Source: Deinococcus apachensis DSM 19763
Lineage (GTDB): Bacteria; Deinococcota; Deinococci; Deinococcales; Deinococcaceae
DNA: 64,000 nucleotides
Assembly: GCF_000381345.1 (NCBI RefSeq)
Contig: NZ_KB906413.1
Span: 1 to 64,000, forward strand
Reading direction: 5' to 3'
Of this stretch, positions 41,154 through 52,579 are shown in pieces. Positions within the stretch are counted from its first letter, which is position 1. Every line of letters starts with the position of its first letter. The notes beneath the pieces are model-generated. The model was not told the origin of the DNA. It saw only the letters and a list, made by a program, of their open reading frames with translations, and searched no databases. Made by a program: the position numbers and the translations under genes.

Positions 41154-42263
41154 ATGAACGAAGCCCAGGGCAGGCCCGGCAGTGTCGAATATTTGGGGGT
41201 AACGCCCCGGAGTCAGCGTCTGACCCTCCTCGACCTGTTCGCGGGTGCCGGTGGCCTCAGCCTGGGGCTGACCTGGGCGGGCTTTCGCAGCCTCGCGGCC
41301 GTCGAGGTGGACCCGGCCGCCGCCGCCACCTACGACGCCAACTTCGGCGGGCATATTCTGCGTGACAGCCGGGGCCGACCGCTCCCCATGGAGCAGGTGG
41401 ACTTCACGAGCTTCAGGGGCAGGGTGGACCTGCTCAGCGGCGGCCCGCCGTGCCAGGGCTTCTCCCTGCTCGGCACGCGGCTGGAGGATGACCCCCGTAA
41501 CCGGCTGTGGCGGGAGTTCATTCGCGCCGTGGACGAGGTGCAACCACGTGCCTTCCTGATGGAAAATGTGCCGCCCATCCTGAAGACCCAGGAGGGCGCC
41601 TTCACCATTGAGCATGCGCGCGAGCTGGGCTACAGCGTCGTGGCTGGCGTCCTGTCGGCCGAGCAGTTCGGGGTACCCCAGAAGCGCAAAAGGGCCTTCT
41701 TCCTCGGGGTAAGGGACGGTGCGGTCTCCCTGCCGCGGCCCCTCCCCGGCACGAAGTTCATGACGGTGCGCCGGGCCTTCGCGGGCCTCCCGCTGCAACC
41801 CACTAATGAGGACCTGCACATGGGCAGGACACCCACGGGGACGAGTCTGGAACGGTACGCGACGGTTCCCGAGGGGGGCAACCGCTTCGACCTGATGGCG
41901 AAGCGGCCGGACATCACGCCGAGGTGCTGGCTGGAGAAAGCCACAGGTTCCACAGACGTGTTTGGCCGCCTGCATTGGGACCAGCCAGCGCTCACCATCC
42001 GCACCGAGTTTTACAAGCCCGAGAAGGGCCGCTACCTGCACCCGTCCGAACACCGGCCGATCACACACCGTGAGGCCGCGCGTCTGCAAACCTTTCCGGA
42101 CGACTTCCACTTCGAGGGCTCGAAGATCGAGGTCGCCCGGCAGATCGGCAACGCCGTGCCGCCCCTCCTGGCCTACGTGATCGGGTTGCACCTGGAAAGC
42201 GCCCTGGAGAGGCGCAGCGTGCCCACAGTGCAGCCGACGCTGTTCGAACTTGTCCCGGGTTGA
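41154..42263 (+). CDS. DNA (cytosine-5-)-methyltransferase
   Basis: A 369-residue C5 methyltransferase. Motif I 'LLDLFAGAGGLSLGL', motif IV with the catalytic Cys 'GGPPCQGFS', motif VI 'FLMENV', motif VIII 'QKRKRAFFLG' and motif X 'QIGNAVPPLLA' are intact, in order. The target-recognition region lies at about 210-300. It transfers methyl from S-adenosylmethionine to cytosine in an unknown site. It stands between a small HTH gene and a converging HNH nuclease gene pair, as in a type II restriction-modification system. Ends 12 bases from the converging gene. Confidence 0.95.
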   Translation: MNEAQGRPGSVEYLGVTPRSQRLTLLDLFAGAGGLSLGLTWAGFRSLAAVEVDPAAAATYDANFGGHILRDSRGRPLPMEQVDFTSFRGRVDLLSGGPPCQGFSLLGTRLEDDPRNRLWREFIRAVDEVQPRAFLMENVPPILKTQEGAFTIEHARELGYSVVAGVLSAEQFGVPQKRKRAFFLGVRDGAVSLPRPLPGTKFMTVRRAFAGLPLQPTNEDLHMGRTPTGTSLERYATVPEGGNRFDLMAKRPDITPRCWLEKATGSTDVFGRLHWDQPALTIRTEFYKPEKGRYLHPSEHRPITHREAARLQTFPDDFHFEGSKIEVARQIGNAVPPLLAYVIGLHLESALERRSVPTVQPTLFELVPG

Positions 42264-42275
42264 CCGGATCGAAAT

Positions 42276-43049
42276 TTAGGCTCCGAGCGTGTGTGCGAGT
42301 CTTTCGACGCTCGCATCGCTGGAAATCCAGAAGTTGCCGTACCCCTGCCGCTCGATAGCAACGTGATGGATTCTGAAGGGCGGGTCGGCCTTCCCCAGGA
42401 ACTGCTCGGCCTGCGGCTTCCGGCCCCGGTCCCGGTCGCGGTACTTCGGATTGGCGAAGTAGATGCACACAACATCGTCGTTCACCCAGAAGTCCGAGCG
42501 CAGCAGCACGTCAGCCAGCAGGTGGTAGTGCACGGGCAGGCCGTACTCCTGGCGCAGACGCACGAAGAGTTCCAGCTCGCGCATGGCGGAGTAGTAGAAC
42601 TTCCCGAGTCGCCAGCGGAAGGCCCGCCTCAGCTCGTGTTTCCGCTCTCGGTCCGCCTGATGCCAGTCGAGGTCCTGCAACAGGGGGTGAATGAAGAACG
42701 ACGCGGCGTCGCCGTTCAACCATGCGCTGAAGTCCTGCCAAGTTGGTACGGCACGTCGCTCCTCCAGGTAGTGGTGGAACAGGTGTTCAAAGGCGAAGCC
42801 TGTCGTCCAGTCTTCGACCTCCCGGAGTTGTTCCTCACTCCGCACGTCGCCCAGAGCGTGTTCGGAACGGGCGCGCGCATCCAGCAGCTCCTCACGGGTG
42901 ATCTCCCCAAGATACCGGTGAACGAAGCCATGCACGAAATCGTGGACGGGCTGGTAGCCCGGCCGACCGAGCCACCGGCGGTAGACCCCCTGGGCAGGGG
43001 GGCCGCCACGTTCCAGCAGTTCCCGGCGACAGTCCTCGAAGGAGGTCAC
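42276..43049 (-). CDS. Unknown protein cotranslated with the HNH nuclease
   Basis: A 257-residue soluble protein with no family I recognise. The N-terminal half is helical with several His/Arg pairs ('HDFVHGFVHRYLGEI', 'FAFEHLFHHYLEERR'). The C-terminal half holds 'LADVLLRSDFWVNDDVVCIYFANPKYRDRDRGRK', which has an Asp followed by a strand and Lys/Arg that loosely recalls PD-(D/E)xK nucleases, but this is weak. GTG 43049 overlaps the stop of the HNH gene (GTGA), so the two are made together. It may be a nuclease subunit or specificity factor. Confidence 0.75.
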   Translation of the reverse strand: MTSFEDCRRELLERGGPPAQGVYRRWLGRPGYQPVHDFVHGFVHRYLGEITREELLDARARSEHALGDVRSEEQLREVEDWTTGFAFEHLFHHYLEERRAVPTWQDFSAWLNGDAASFFIHPLLQDLDWHQADRERKHELRRAFRWRLGKFYYSAMRELELFVRLRQEYGLPVHYHLLADVLLRSDFWVNDDVVCIYFANPKYRDRDRGRKPQAEQFLGKADPPFRIHHVAIERQGYGNFWISSDASVERLAHTLGA

Positions 43050-43705
43050 GACTGCACTCCGGGCTTCAAGATTCTTCGCAGCAGTTCGTACACACGCCGC
43101 TGCTCCTCCAGGGGCGCGTGGCGCATCAGGGCCTCCAGCCCGAGCCGGGCCTCGCCGAGCCTCCCGGGGTACTTGTTCCACTTGCCCTCCTTGCAGACGT
43201 CGCACAGCGTCTGGAGGTTCTGATTCAAGTACGGGTCAATGCCGTACTTCTCGGCCCTGGAGATGGGGGAGATGTGGTCCACGACGAGCCGAACGGTTCG
43301 GTCCGGCTCCATGGGGTGCGGGTCGCCGGGCTGTGCTCCATAGGACAGGCACCGGTGCCCATCGCGGTCGAGGATACGGAAACGTTGGCCCTTGCCGATA
43401 TTGCGAACGTGGGCCGTAGAACGCGGTTCGGTTGAAGTCAGGATGGAGTCGTCGGGGCGTAACTCGCCGGTCCGGTCCTTGTGACTCAGGATCATGTAGC
43501 CCAGTTCGTCGCGCCGCTCGCGCACTCGTCTCGCCCACTCGCTAAGACCTGCCACTGCAATCCGCTCTTTGGTGGCGACTCGCCCGCTGTTTTCCATGAA
43601 CAGTTCCAGGAGGCGCGTCCGTGCTGCGCCTCCCCCTACCTTCCGCACTGCCACCCACAGCTCCCTTGACTCTCCGTATATCTGTGACAACGTGAAGTGA
43701 TCCAC
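43046..43705 (-). CDS. HNH endonuclease with N-terminal helix-turn-helix
   Basis: A 219-residue protein. Residues about 25-85 ('RTRLLELFMENSGRVATKERIAVAGLSEWARRVRERRDELG') form a winged-helix-like DNA-binding region. The HNH motif follows: 'LVVDHISPISR' (H), 'LNQNLQTLCDVCKEGKWNK' (N and a Cys pair). The first zinc knuckle is incomplete ('RCLSYGA' has one Cys). Proteins of this layout act as type II restriction enzymes next to C5 methyltransferases. GTG 43705 lies inside a double inverted repeat. The recognition site cannot be read. Confidence 0.88.
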   Translation of the reverse strand: MDHFTLSQIYGESRELWVAVRKVGGGAARTRLLELFMENSGRVATKERIAVAGLSEWARRVRERRDELGYMILSHKDRTGELRPDDSILTSTEPRSTAHVRNIGKGQRFRILDRDGHRCLSYGAQPGDPHPMEPDRTVRLVVDHISPISRAEKYGIDPYLNQNLQTLCDVCKEGKWNKYPGRLGEARLGLEALMRHAPLEEQRRVYELLRRILKPGVQS

Positions 43706-43715
43706 GTTGATATAC
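43676..43715. promoter_or_regulatory. Double inverted repeat over the start of the HNH gene
   Basis: GTATATC (43676-43682) pairs with GATATAC (43709-43715), and inside them CAACGTG (43688-43694) pairs with CACGTTG (43703-43709). All arms are perfect seven-base matches. The dyad covers the GTG start at 43705 and the TATATC-like -10 box on the minus strand. It is a strong candidate for a control-protein operator or an RNA structure hiding the start. Confidence 0.6.
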
Positions 43716-43763
43716 CAAGCACTCCGTCCGGTTGCACAGAGGCCAGCAATGAAACTGTGATCC

Positions 43764-44653
<890 letters not shown>

Positions 44654-44657
<4 letters not shown>

Positions 44658-45813
44658 GTCTCATCCTCCCTCAAATTCAGGCCCAGGCGGCGGGCCACCT
44701 CACCTTTCGGGTGGGTCAGGCCGCTGCGGGCGTCCATGTACTCGCGGTAAACGTCGTCGAAGGCGTGGATCAGGACGGACATCACGCCGTGATCGTCCAC
44801 CTGAAGTCCCTGGATGCGGAAGCCCGCGCGCAGCTTGGGGATCAGTACCGCGTTGTTCGTCGCGTGGTGCTGGCTGCGGACGAGGCGGTAGCCCTCGGCC
44901 TCCAGCGCGGCCAGCACGACCGGGAGCAACCGGGTGTAAAGGCCCTTGCCCCGATGAGCGGGGAGGAACGCCGTGTTCACCATGTACGCCGTCCGCGCGT
45001 CCCACTGGCGCGAATACTGCCAGCCCGCCACCTCGCCCCCGTGCGCGATCAGCCAGGCGTAGCGGGGCACCTCCGGGCTGAGAAGCGGGGCGGGCACGGC
45101 CCAGTCGAAGGACACGGAGGCGTAGGCCGCGTCCTCCAGCTGCTCGTACACGTCCAGGTACATCTCGTAGGGGACGCGGTGGAGGGTGTAGTCGCCGCCC
45201 AGATCCACACCCTTCCCCTCGACCTCTGGCATGGATACGGAGGGAAGGGTCACCGTATCCGCTCCTGTCTCTGAGATGTTCAGCCCCAGCCGCCGCGCCG
45301 CCGCGCCTGTCGCCTGCTGGAAGCCGCTGCGGACGTGCATTGCCTCCCGGTACGTCCCGTCCAGGCTGAGGGTGAGCGCCACATTCAGCCCGCCCTCGTA
45401 CAGGTTCAGGCCCTGGAGGAAGAACCCGGCGCGCAGCTTGGGGATGATCACCTGGTTGTTGGTGGCCCGGTGGTGGCTGGTCACGAGAGTGTATCCGGCG
45501 TCCCGGTACGCGGCGAGGACGTGTGGGAGGAGCCGGGAGTACAGCCCCTGCCCCTGGTAGCCGGGAAGGATGCCCGTGTCCGCCATGTAGACCGTCCGTT
45601 CGCCTTGCTGGTGCGCGTGGTGCCAGCCGATCAGGTCGTTCCCGTGGTAGAGGCCCCACTGGAAAGTTTCACCCAGAGGTGGGGACGATTTGACGGGCCG
45701 GTCGAAGGCATACCCCCAGGTTCCGCCGAAGATGCGGCCTTCCAATCGGGCGCAGGCGTCGCGGTAGGTTTCGTAGGAGATGAGTCGGGCCTCGTACCCG
45801 TCACCCAGGCGGA

Positions 45814-45829
<16 letters not shown>
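44654..45829 (-). CDS. Tandem GNAT acetyltransferase
   Basis: A 391-residue protein made of two GNAT-like halves (about 1-190 and 195-391). Each has the acetyl-CoA region: 'ILPGYQGQGLYSRLLPHVLAAYRDAGY' and 'FLPAHRGKGLYTRLLPVVLAALEAEGY', each followed by 'HHRATNNQVIIPKLRAGF' or 'HHATNNAVLIPKLRAGF'. The repeated layout shows an internal duplication. GTG 45829 overlaps the end of aguA by 16 bases, and the stop overlaps aguB by 4, so it is embedded in the agmatine operon and may acetylate putrescine or agmatine. That substrate is inferred from position only. Confidence 0.85.
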
Positions 45830-46896
<1,067 letters not shown>

Positions 46897-47024
46897 TGTC
46901 TCATCCTGGGGCGAGGCGAAGGTGACGGGGATGAGCTGTCCGATCGAACCGACAGCCGCGTTTCCCCGTCTCGGATGACCCTAGATTCTGATCAAGGCGA
47001 GTTGAGTCTACGCTCCGGGCTTTC

Positions 47025-47285
<261 letters not shown>

Positions 47286-47382
47286 GGCCCTGAGTGTAGA
47301 CAGGTCTGTGCCCAGATGAATGCAAGGTGAACCCGATTCTGCCTTTTGGACTCGGCACAAGGAGGACGGAAGTCCCGTCACC

Positions 47383-48780
<1,398 letters not shown>

Positions 48781-48924
48781 CTCCCGAGGATACGGGGGAG
48801 TCCGGCGTTCGGTGAAATAGAAAAACTGGATTGACATTTTGGGCACAGGAGAGCGGTTTCTCTCCCCGAGCCCCCCGTTCTGGAGCGGTCGATGCCGAGC
48901 TTTTCAAAATACATAAAGCTGGAC

Positions 48925-48956
48925 TTGACATATTTCGAAAATAGTGTTTCTATATC
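48925..48956 (+). promoter_or_regulatory. Sigma-70 promoter with palindromic operator
   Basis: Perfect -35 TTGACA (48925-48930) and a -10 region around 48949-48956 (TCTATA/TATATC). Between them TATTT-CGA-AAATA (48931-48943) is a perfect inverted repeat. A second one, GCTTT/AAAGC (48899-48919), lies upstream. The region is strikingly AT-rich for this genome. A TTGACA also occurs at 48827-48832 without a clear -10. Confidence 0.65.
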
Positions 48957-48972
48957 TCCAGAGGAGGAAGGC

Positions 48973-49842
48973 ATGAATGAACGCATGGACGAGGGCTTTC
49001 GCGCTCAGGTGGAACGTCTGGTGGCCGAAGGCAAACTCACCCCCGAGGAGGCGGCCGGACTGCTGGAGGGGACGGTAGAGGAATCCACCACGGCGGCTGA
49101 GCCGTTCGCTCCCCTCATGGCGGCCTATCCGGGAGACACGCCCCCCGACCTGCTCCTGAAGGTCAGCGGGTATAACCTGACGGTGATTCAGGATGCAGGG
49201 GTGGGTCAGCCCCAGCTCAGCGCCAACCGCGAGGGCGTACTTCGCCTGACAGCCACGCCGGAAGGTTGGGAGGTGTCGCGCATCCACCGTGGGCCGCTGC
49301 ACGGCGAGACCCTGCGGGCCATCCTGACTGTGCCCTTCGCGCCCCGGCACGTCCGGGCGGAGGTCAACGGCGGCAACCTCGCGCTGCCCGATATCGGCGG
49401 CGAGATGCTGGCTGACGTGAACGGCGGGAATGTCCGCATGGGCCGGGCTGCCAGCCTGCGGGCCGACGTGAATGGGGGCAACCTGAACGCTGCCGAGATG
49501 GGCGGCCCCACCCACCTCAACGTGAACGGCGGCAACCTGACGCTGGAGGGCGCCCAGACGCTGAACGCCAGCGTGAACGGCGGAAATCTGCGCTGGGCCG
49601 GGCACCTGACCGGGGGGGACCACCGCCTGGAGGTGAACGCGGGGAACGCCACCCTGCACCTGCTGCCGGGCAGCAGCGTCCGCTTCGACGCCAACGTGAC
49701 GGTGGGCGCCTTCAAGGCGGATTTCCCGACCCGCAAGAACGGCGGCTTCATCAACACGCAGTACCTCGGGCAGCTCGGCGGGGGGGACGCCCTCCTCTCG
49801 TGCCGGGTGGCCGCCGGACAGGTCAAGGTCGTGACCGCATGA
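48973..49842 (+). CDS. SHOCT-like/beta-solenoid repeat protein
   Basis: A 289-residue protein. Residues 8-34 ('FRAQVERLVAEGKLTPEEAAGLLEG') are a SHOCT-like helical pair. Then from residue 131 a V-N-G-G-N-[LV] motif recurs five times at 17-18 residue spacing, followed by 'VNAGN', a clear beta-helix of the DUF4097 kind. No signal peptide. GAGGAGGAA before ATG 48973 is a strong Shine-Dalgarno. It is cotranslated with the next gene by an ATGA overlap and lies behind a regulated promoter. Confidence 0.85.
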   Translation: MNERMDEGFRAQVERLVAEGKLTPEEAAGLLEGTVEESTTAAEPFAPLMAAYPGDTPPDLLLKVSGYNLTVIQDAGVGQPQLSANREGVLRLTATPEGWEVSRIHRGPLHGETLRAILTVPFAPRHVRAEVNGGNLALPDIGGEMLADVNGGNVRMGRAASLRADVNGGNLNAAEMGGPTHLNVNGGNLTLEGAQTLNASVNGGNLRWAGHLTGGDHRLEVNAGNATLHLLPGSSVRFDANVTVGAFKADFPTRKNGGFINTQYLGQLGGGDALLSCRVAAGQVKVVTA

Positions 49843-50489
49843 GAGAGAAAGTCAAACGCCTCCTCGACCTGGTGCGGGCCGGTCGCCTGAGCTTGGAAGA
49901 CGCCGGGCCGCTGCTCGCCGCCCTGAGCCCCCGCCTCGCACTGACCGACAGTGACCGTGAACTCATCGCGTCCCTGCTCGCCCGCGAGGACCTGGACACC
50001 GGTCAGGTCGCTGAACACCTGCTGCTGCTGCGTGGTGTGCGCGACGCGCCCCCGGCACCGCCCTTTCCCCCCAGGGCGCCGCGCGCCTCCGGCTGGCCGG
50101 GGGTGGACGGGTGGGTGGACCGCTTTACCGACAACATCGACGGCTTCGTGGACCGGATGGAGGAGACCGTGGAACGTGCTGTTGAAGGCAGGATGCCCCG
50201 CTCCCGCGATTCCCGTTATTCCTACTCCTATGCCGGGCCGGGCCGAACCTCCCGCCTCCTGCGCGTGCAGGTCGAGTCCAACGAGGGAGACGAGTACACC
50301 GCCAACCTGCCGGTCAGCCTGGCGCCGCACCTGGGCAAGCTGATTCCTCCGCATGGTCGGGAGGCACTGGAACGCGCGGGCCTGAGCATCGAGGCGCTGC
50401 AACTCCTGATCGAGGCCGACCCGCCCCCCGGCGACCTGATCAACGCCGAGGACAACGAGGGCAACAGCGTCAAGATCAGCCTGAAATGA
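49839..50489 (+). CDS. SHOCT-like domain protein
   Basis: A 216-residue protein that overlaps the preceding gene by 4 bases. Residues 1-20 ('REKVKRLLDLVRAGRLSLEDAGPLLAAL') and 'SLLAREDLDTGQVAEHLLL' resemble the helical pair of the previous protein; a Pro-rich linker is followed by a basic/polar region and a C-terminal unit 'LLRVQVESNEGDEYTANLPVSLAPHLGKLIPP' that also occurs in DUF4097-linked proteins. Likely a partner of the solenoid protein in sensing or signalling. Confidence 0.75.
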   Translation: MREKVKRLLDLVRAGRLSLEDAGPLLAALSPRLALTDSDRELIASLLAREDLDTGQVAEHLLLLRGVRDAPPAPPFPPRAPRASGWPGVDGWVDRFTDNIDGFVDRMEETVERAVEGRMPRSRDSRYSYSYAGPGRTSRLLRVQVESNEGDEYTANLPVSLAPHLGKLIPPHGREALERAGLSIEALQLLIEADPPPGDLINAEDNEGNSVKISLK

Positions 50490-50564
50490 GGGAAGCGGTG
50501 CGGGGCCAGCAGAACGAGGGAAATGACCCCGCACCCCCGCCCGCCCGCCACGTACCCTGAACCC

Positions 50565-50921
50565 ATGCCCAGACCCCTGCCCCTGCCCTTTCCCGACGAG
50601 ACCGAAGCCCCGCTGGTCACCGAACTGCGGTTCCCCACAAGCGGTGTCACGGTGCGCGGCGTCTTCGAACTCAACGAATTCGCCACCCTGTCCCCCGAGA
50701 ACCTGGACTTCCTGCGCCTGTATATCCGCGTGCGCGGCAACCTCAAGGAGGTCGAGCGGGTGCTGGGCATCAGCTACCCCACCGTGCGTGCGCGCTTTGA
50801 CACGCTGCTGCGCGCCATTGGCTACGAGCCCGAACTCGCCGACCCGCAGGCAGAGGTGCTGGAGCGCCTGGAGCGCGGCGAGATCACCCCGGACGAGGCG
50901 GCCAGGAAGCTGCGGCGGTAG
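50565..50921 (+). CDS. DUF2089 family regulator-like protein
   Basis: A 118-residue protein with the DUF2089 core: 'FELNEFATLSPENLDFLRLYIRVRGNLKEVERVLGISYPTVRARFDTLLRAIGY', an HTH that likely binds DNA, and a C-terminal 'LERLERGEITPDEAARKLR' helical pair like the SHOCT region of the upstream genes. The N-terminal zinc ribbon common in DUF2089 is absent. TACCCT at 50553-50558 ends 6 bases before ATG 50565. It may regulate the solenoid operon. Confidence 0.88.
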   Translation: MPRPLPLPFPDETEAPLVTELRFPTSGVTVRGVFELNEFATLSPENLDFLRLYIRVRGNLKEVERVLGISYPTVRARFDTLLRAIGYEPELADPQAEVLERLERGEITPDEAARKLRR

Positions 50922-50977
50922 GGGGGAAGTGGGGCCGGGCCGGGCCGCGAAGCCACCTGCGGGAGAAAGGAGACGGT

Positions 50978-51187
50978 ATGAACAACTCCTCCTCACACCT
51001 CATCCAGAGGCACGCCAACGAAGCTTACGAGGAGCGGGTGGCCCGGCACCTCTACGACGCGGAGGTGCGGCGCTTGCTCGGCCGCCCCAGCCTGCGGGCC
51101 AGGCTCGCCGCGGTCCTGCACAGGCTGGCGGACCGGGTGGACCCCCGAACGGCTCCTCTCTACCCGACGGGCCGTTCGGTGCACTGA
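50978..51187 (+). CDS. Small basic protein of unknown function
   Basis: A 69-residue, Arg-rich protein ('RVARHLYDAEVRRLLGRPSLRARLAAVLHRLADRVD'), probably two helices. A good Shine-Dalgarno, GGAGAAAGGAGA, precedes ATG 50978. It follows the DUF2089 gene by 56 bases on the same strand. No family recognised. Confidence 0.65.
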   Translation: MNNSSSHLIQRHANEAYEERVARHLYDAEVRRLLGRPSLRARLAAVLHRLADRVDPRTAPLYPTGRSVH

Positions 51188-51367
51188 CCGGATTGGCTGG
51201 ACCCTGGAGAGGCAGTCGCACGGCAGACCCCGGGTCAACCCGGTCCGGTCCCGGACCAGGCGGAATGCCGGATCGGCGCGGCTGGGGGTGGGCTGCCCCC
51301 TTCGTTGGCCCCGCCCTCCGCCGGAATCACGACACGACGTGACGGCAAAGGCGCTTAACCTCGGGGC

Positions 51368-51886
51368 ATGGATGCCGAGGCGTTTTACCGTTATCTGACT
51401 CAGGCCCGCCGCCGCCTCTGGACCACTCTGCGTGCCCTGCCGGATGAAGCCCTCTCGAGGGCCGTGATCCCCACGCAAGGGGCGCGCTGCATCAAGGACC
51501 TCGTGAGGCACGTCGCCGTGGTCGAGGACGGGTGGTTTCGGCTGGACCTGCTCGGCCGGTCCCCGGTCTGGGAAAACTTCGGTGGGGAGCCTGCCTCGGC
51601 CGATGAGTACTGGCACCATGAGGACGAGTCGTTGGACGCGCTGCTGGCCTACTGGGAGGCGGTGGAGGCCGATACGCTGCGTCACTGGCCCGCGCTGATG
51701 AGCGTGGCCACGTCGGGCCGGAGGGTCCCTGTTTCGGAGGACCGCCCGGAGACGCTCGCCGCCGATGAGGTGATCTGGCACGTCATGCAGCACGAGGTGC
51801 GCCACACCGCCCAGATCGTGCAGATGCTCCGCCTGCTCGGGCATCAGCCACCTTCCCTGGACCTGGTGTTCTTGACGGCGGAGTGA
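51368..51886 (+). CDS. DinB family protein
   Basis: A 172-residue four-helix-bundle protein of the DinB/YfiT type. The metal-binding His triad is visible: 'DLVRHVAVVED' (first His), and 'WHVMQHEVRHTAQI' (two His). Deinococcus has many DinB paralogues; several respond to DNA damage, but they are not DNA polymerases. Substrate unknown. TTAACC near 51355 could be the -10 for a leaderless ATG 51368. Confidence 0.88.
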   Translation: MDAEAFYRYLTQARRRLWTTLRALPDEALSRAVIPTQGARCIKDLVRHVAVVEDGWFRLDLLGRSPVWENFGGEPASADEYWHHEDESLDALLAYWEAVEADTLRHWPALMSVATSGRRVPVSEDRPETLAADEVIWHVMQHEVRHTAQIVQMLRLLGHQPPSLDLVFLTAE

Positions 51887-51977
51887 CTGGACCCGCGGGC
51901 GCTTTCCTGGAGTTCCCCCGGAGCGCGCGGGAGACATGGGGGTGGAGGCGGGCAGGCTGACGTTTGCCGGGCTCTCC

Positions 51978-52508
51978 TCAGCTCTCCCCGAGCCGCGTCA
52001 GGTCGTCCCAGATCAGCCGCACCTCGCGCAACTCGCCCGCTGGAACGGTCACGGTCTTCTCGCCCGCCTCGCGTCCTCCCCGGCGCAGATACCACTCCCA
52101 GGTGGGGTTCCCGGCAAGGACCCACAGGGCCAGACTCCGGTCTCCGCGTTCCTCCAGGACCCGCGCCACTGCGGCCAGAAGTGCCTGCCCGAGGCCCTGC
52201 CCCTGCGCCGCTTTCAGGGCATAAAGCGTGTAAAGTTCCGCGTCGATGCCGGGGTGGTCGCGGGGTGGGCCAGCGGACGCGAAGGCGACGACCTCCCCGT
52301 CCCGCTCGGCGACGAGAACGACCTGGGTGGGGTCCGTAACGTCACGCGTCCAGTTCGTGGTCCGCCGTTCCTGCATCGCGCCGTCCGTCATTCGCTCCAG
52401 AAACGCCTCCGGCATCCGCCCCATGTACGTCTCCCGCCAACTCGTCACGTGGACGTGGGCGATGGCCGGAGCGTCGGCGGGCGTGGCGGGCCGAAGGGTG
52501 AAGGACAT
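51978..52508 (-). CDS. GNAT family N-acetyltransferase
   Basis: A 176-residue GNAT: 'LRPATPADAPAIAHVHVTSWRETYMGRMP' at the N-terminus, 'ELYTLYALKAAQGQGLGQALLAAV' (acetyl-CoA loop Q-G-x-G) and 'LWVLAGNPTWEWYLRRGGR' in the C-terminal part. Such proteins acetylate small amines or protein N-termini. It converges with the DinB gene. Confidence 0.92.
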   Translation of the reverse strand: MSFTLRPATPADAPAIAHVHVTSWRETYMGRMPEAFLERMTDGAMQERRTTNWTRDVTDPTQVVLVAERDGEVVAFASAGPPRDHPGIDAELYTLYALKAAQGQGLGQALLAAVARVLEERGDRSLALWVLAGNPTWEWYLRRGGREAGEKTVTVPAGELREVRLIWDDLTRLGES

Positions 52509-52579
52509 GCCCCAGGGTAGATGGGGCGGGCGGCGCGGGGTTGCGAAATCTGTCAGACTCCCCCGCTTACCCTGGGCGG

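Noticed and set aside
48827..48832. First TTGACA upstream of the SHOCT operon
   Set aside because: No -10 at proper distance; the TTGACA at 48925 is better placed.
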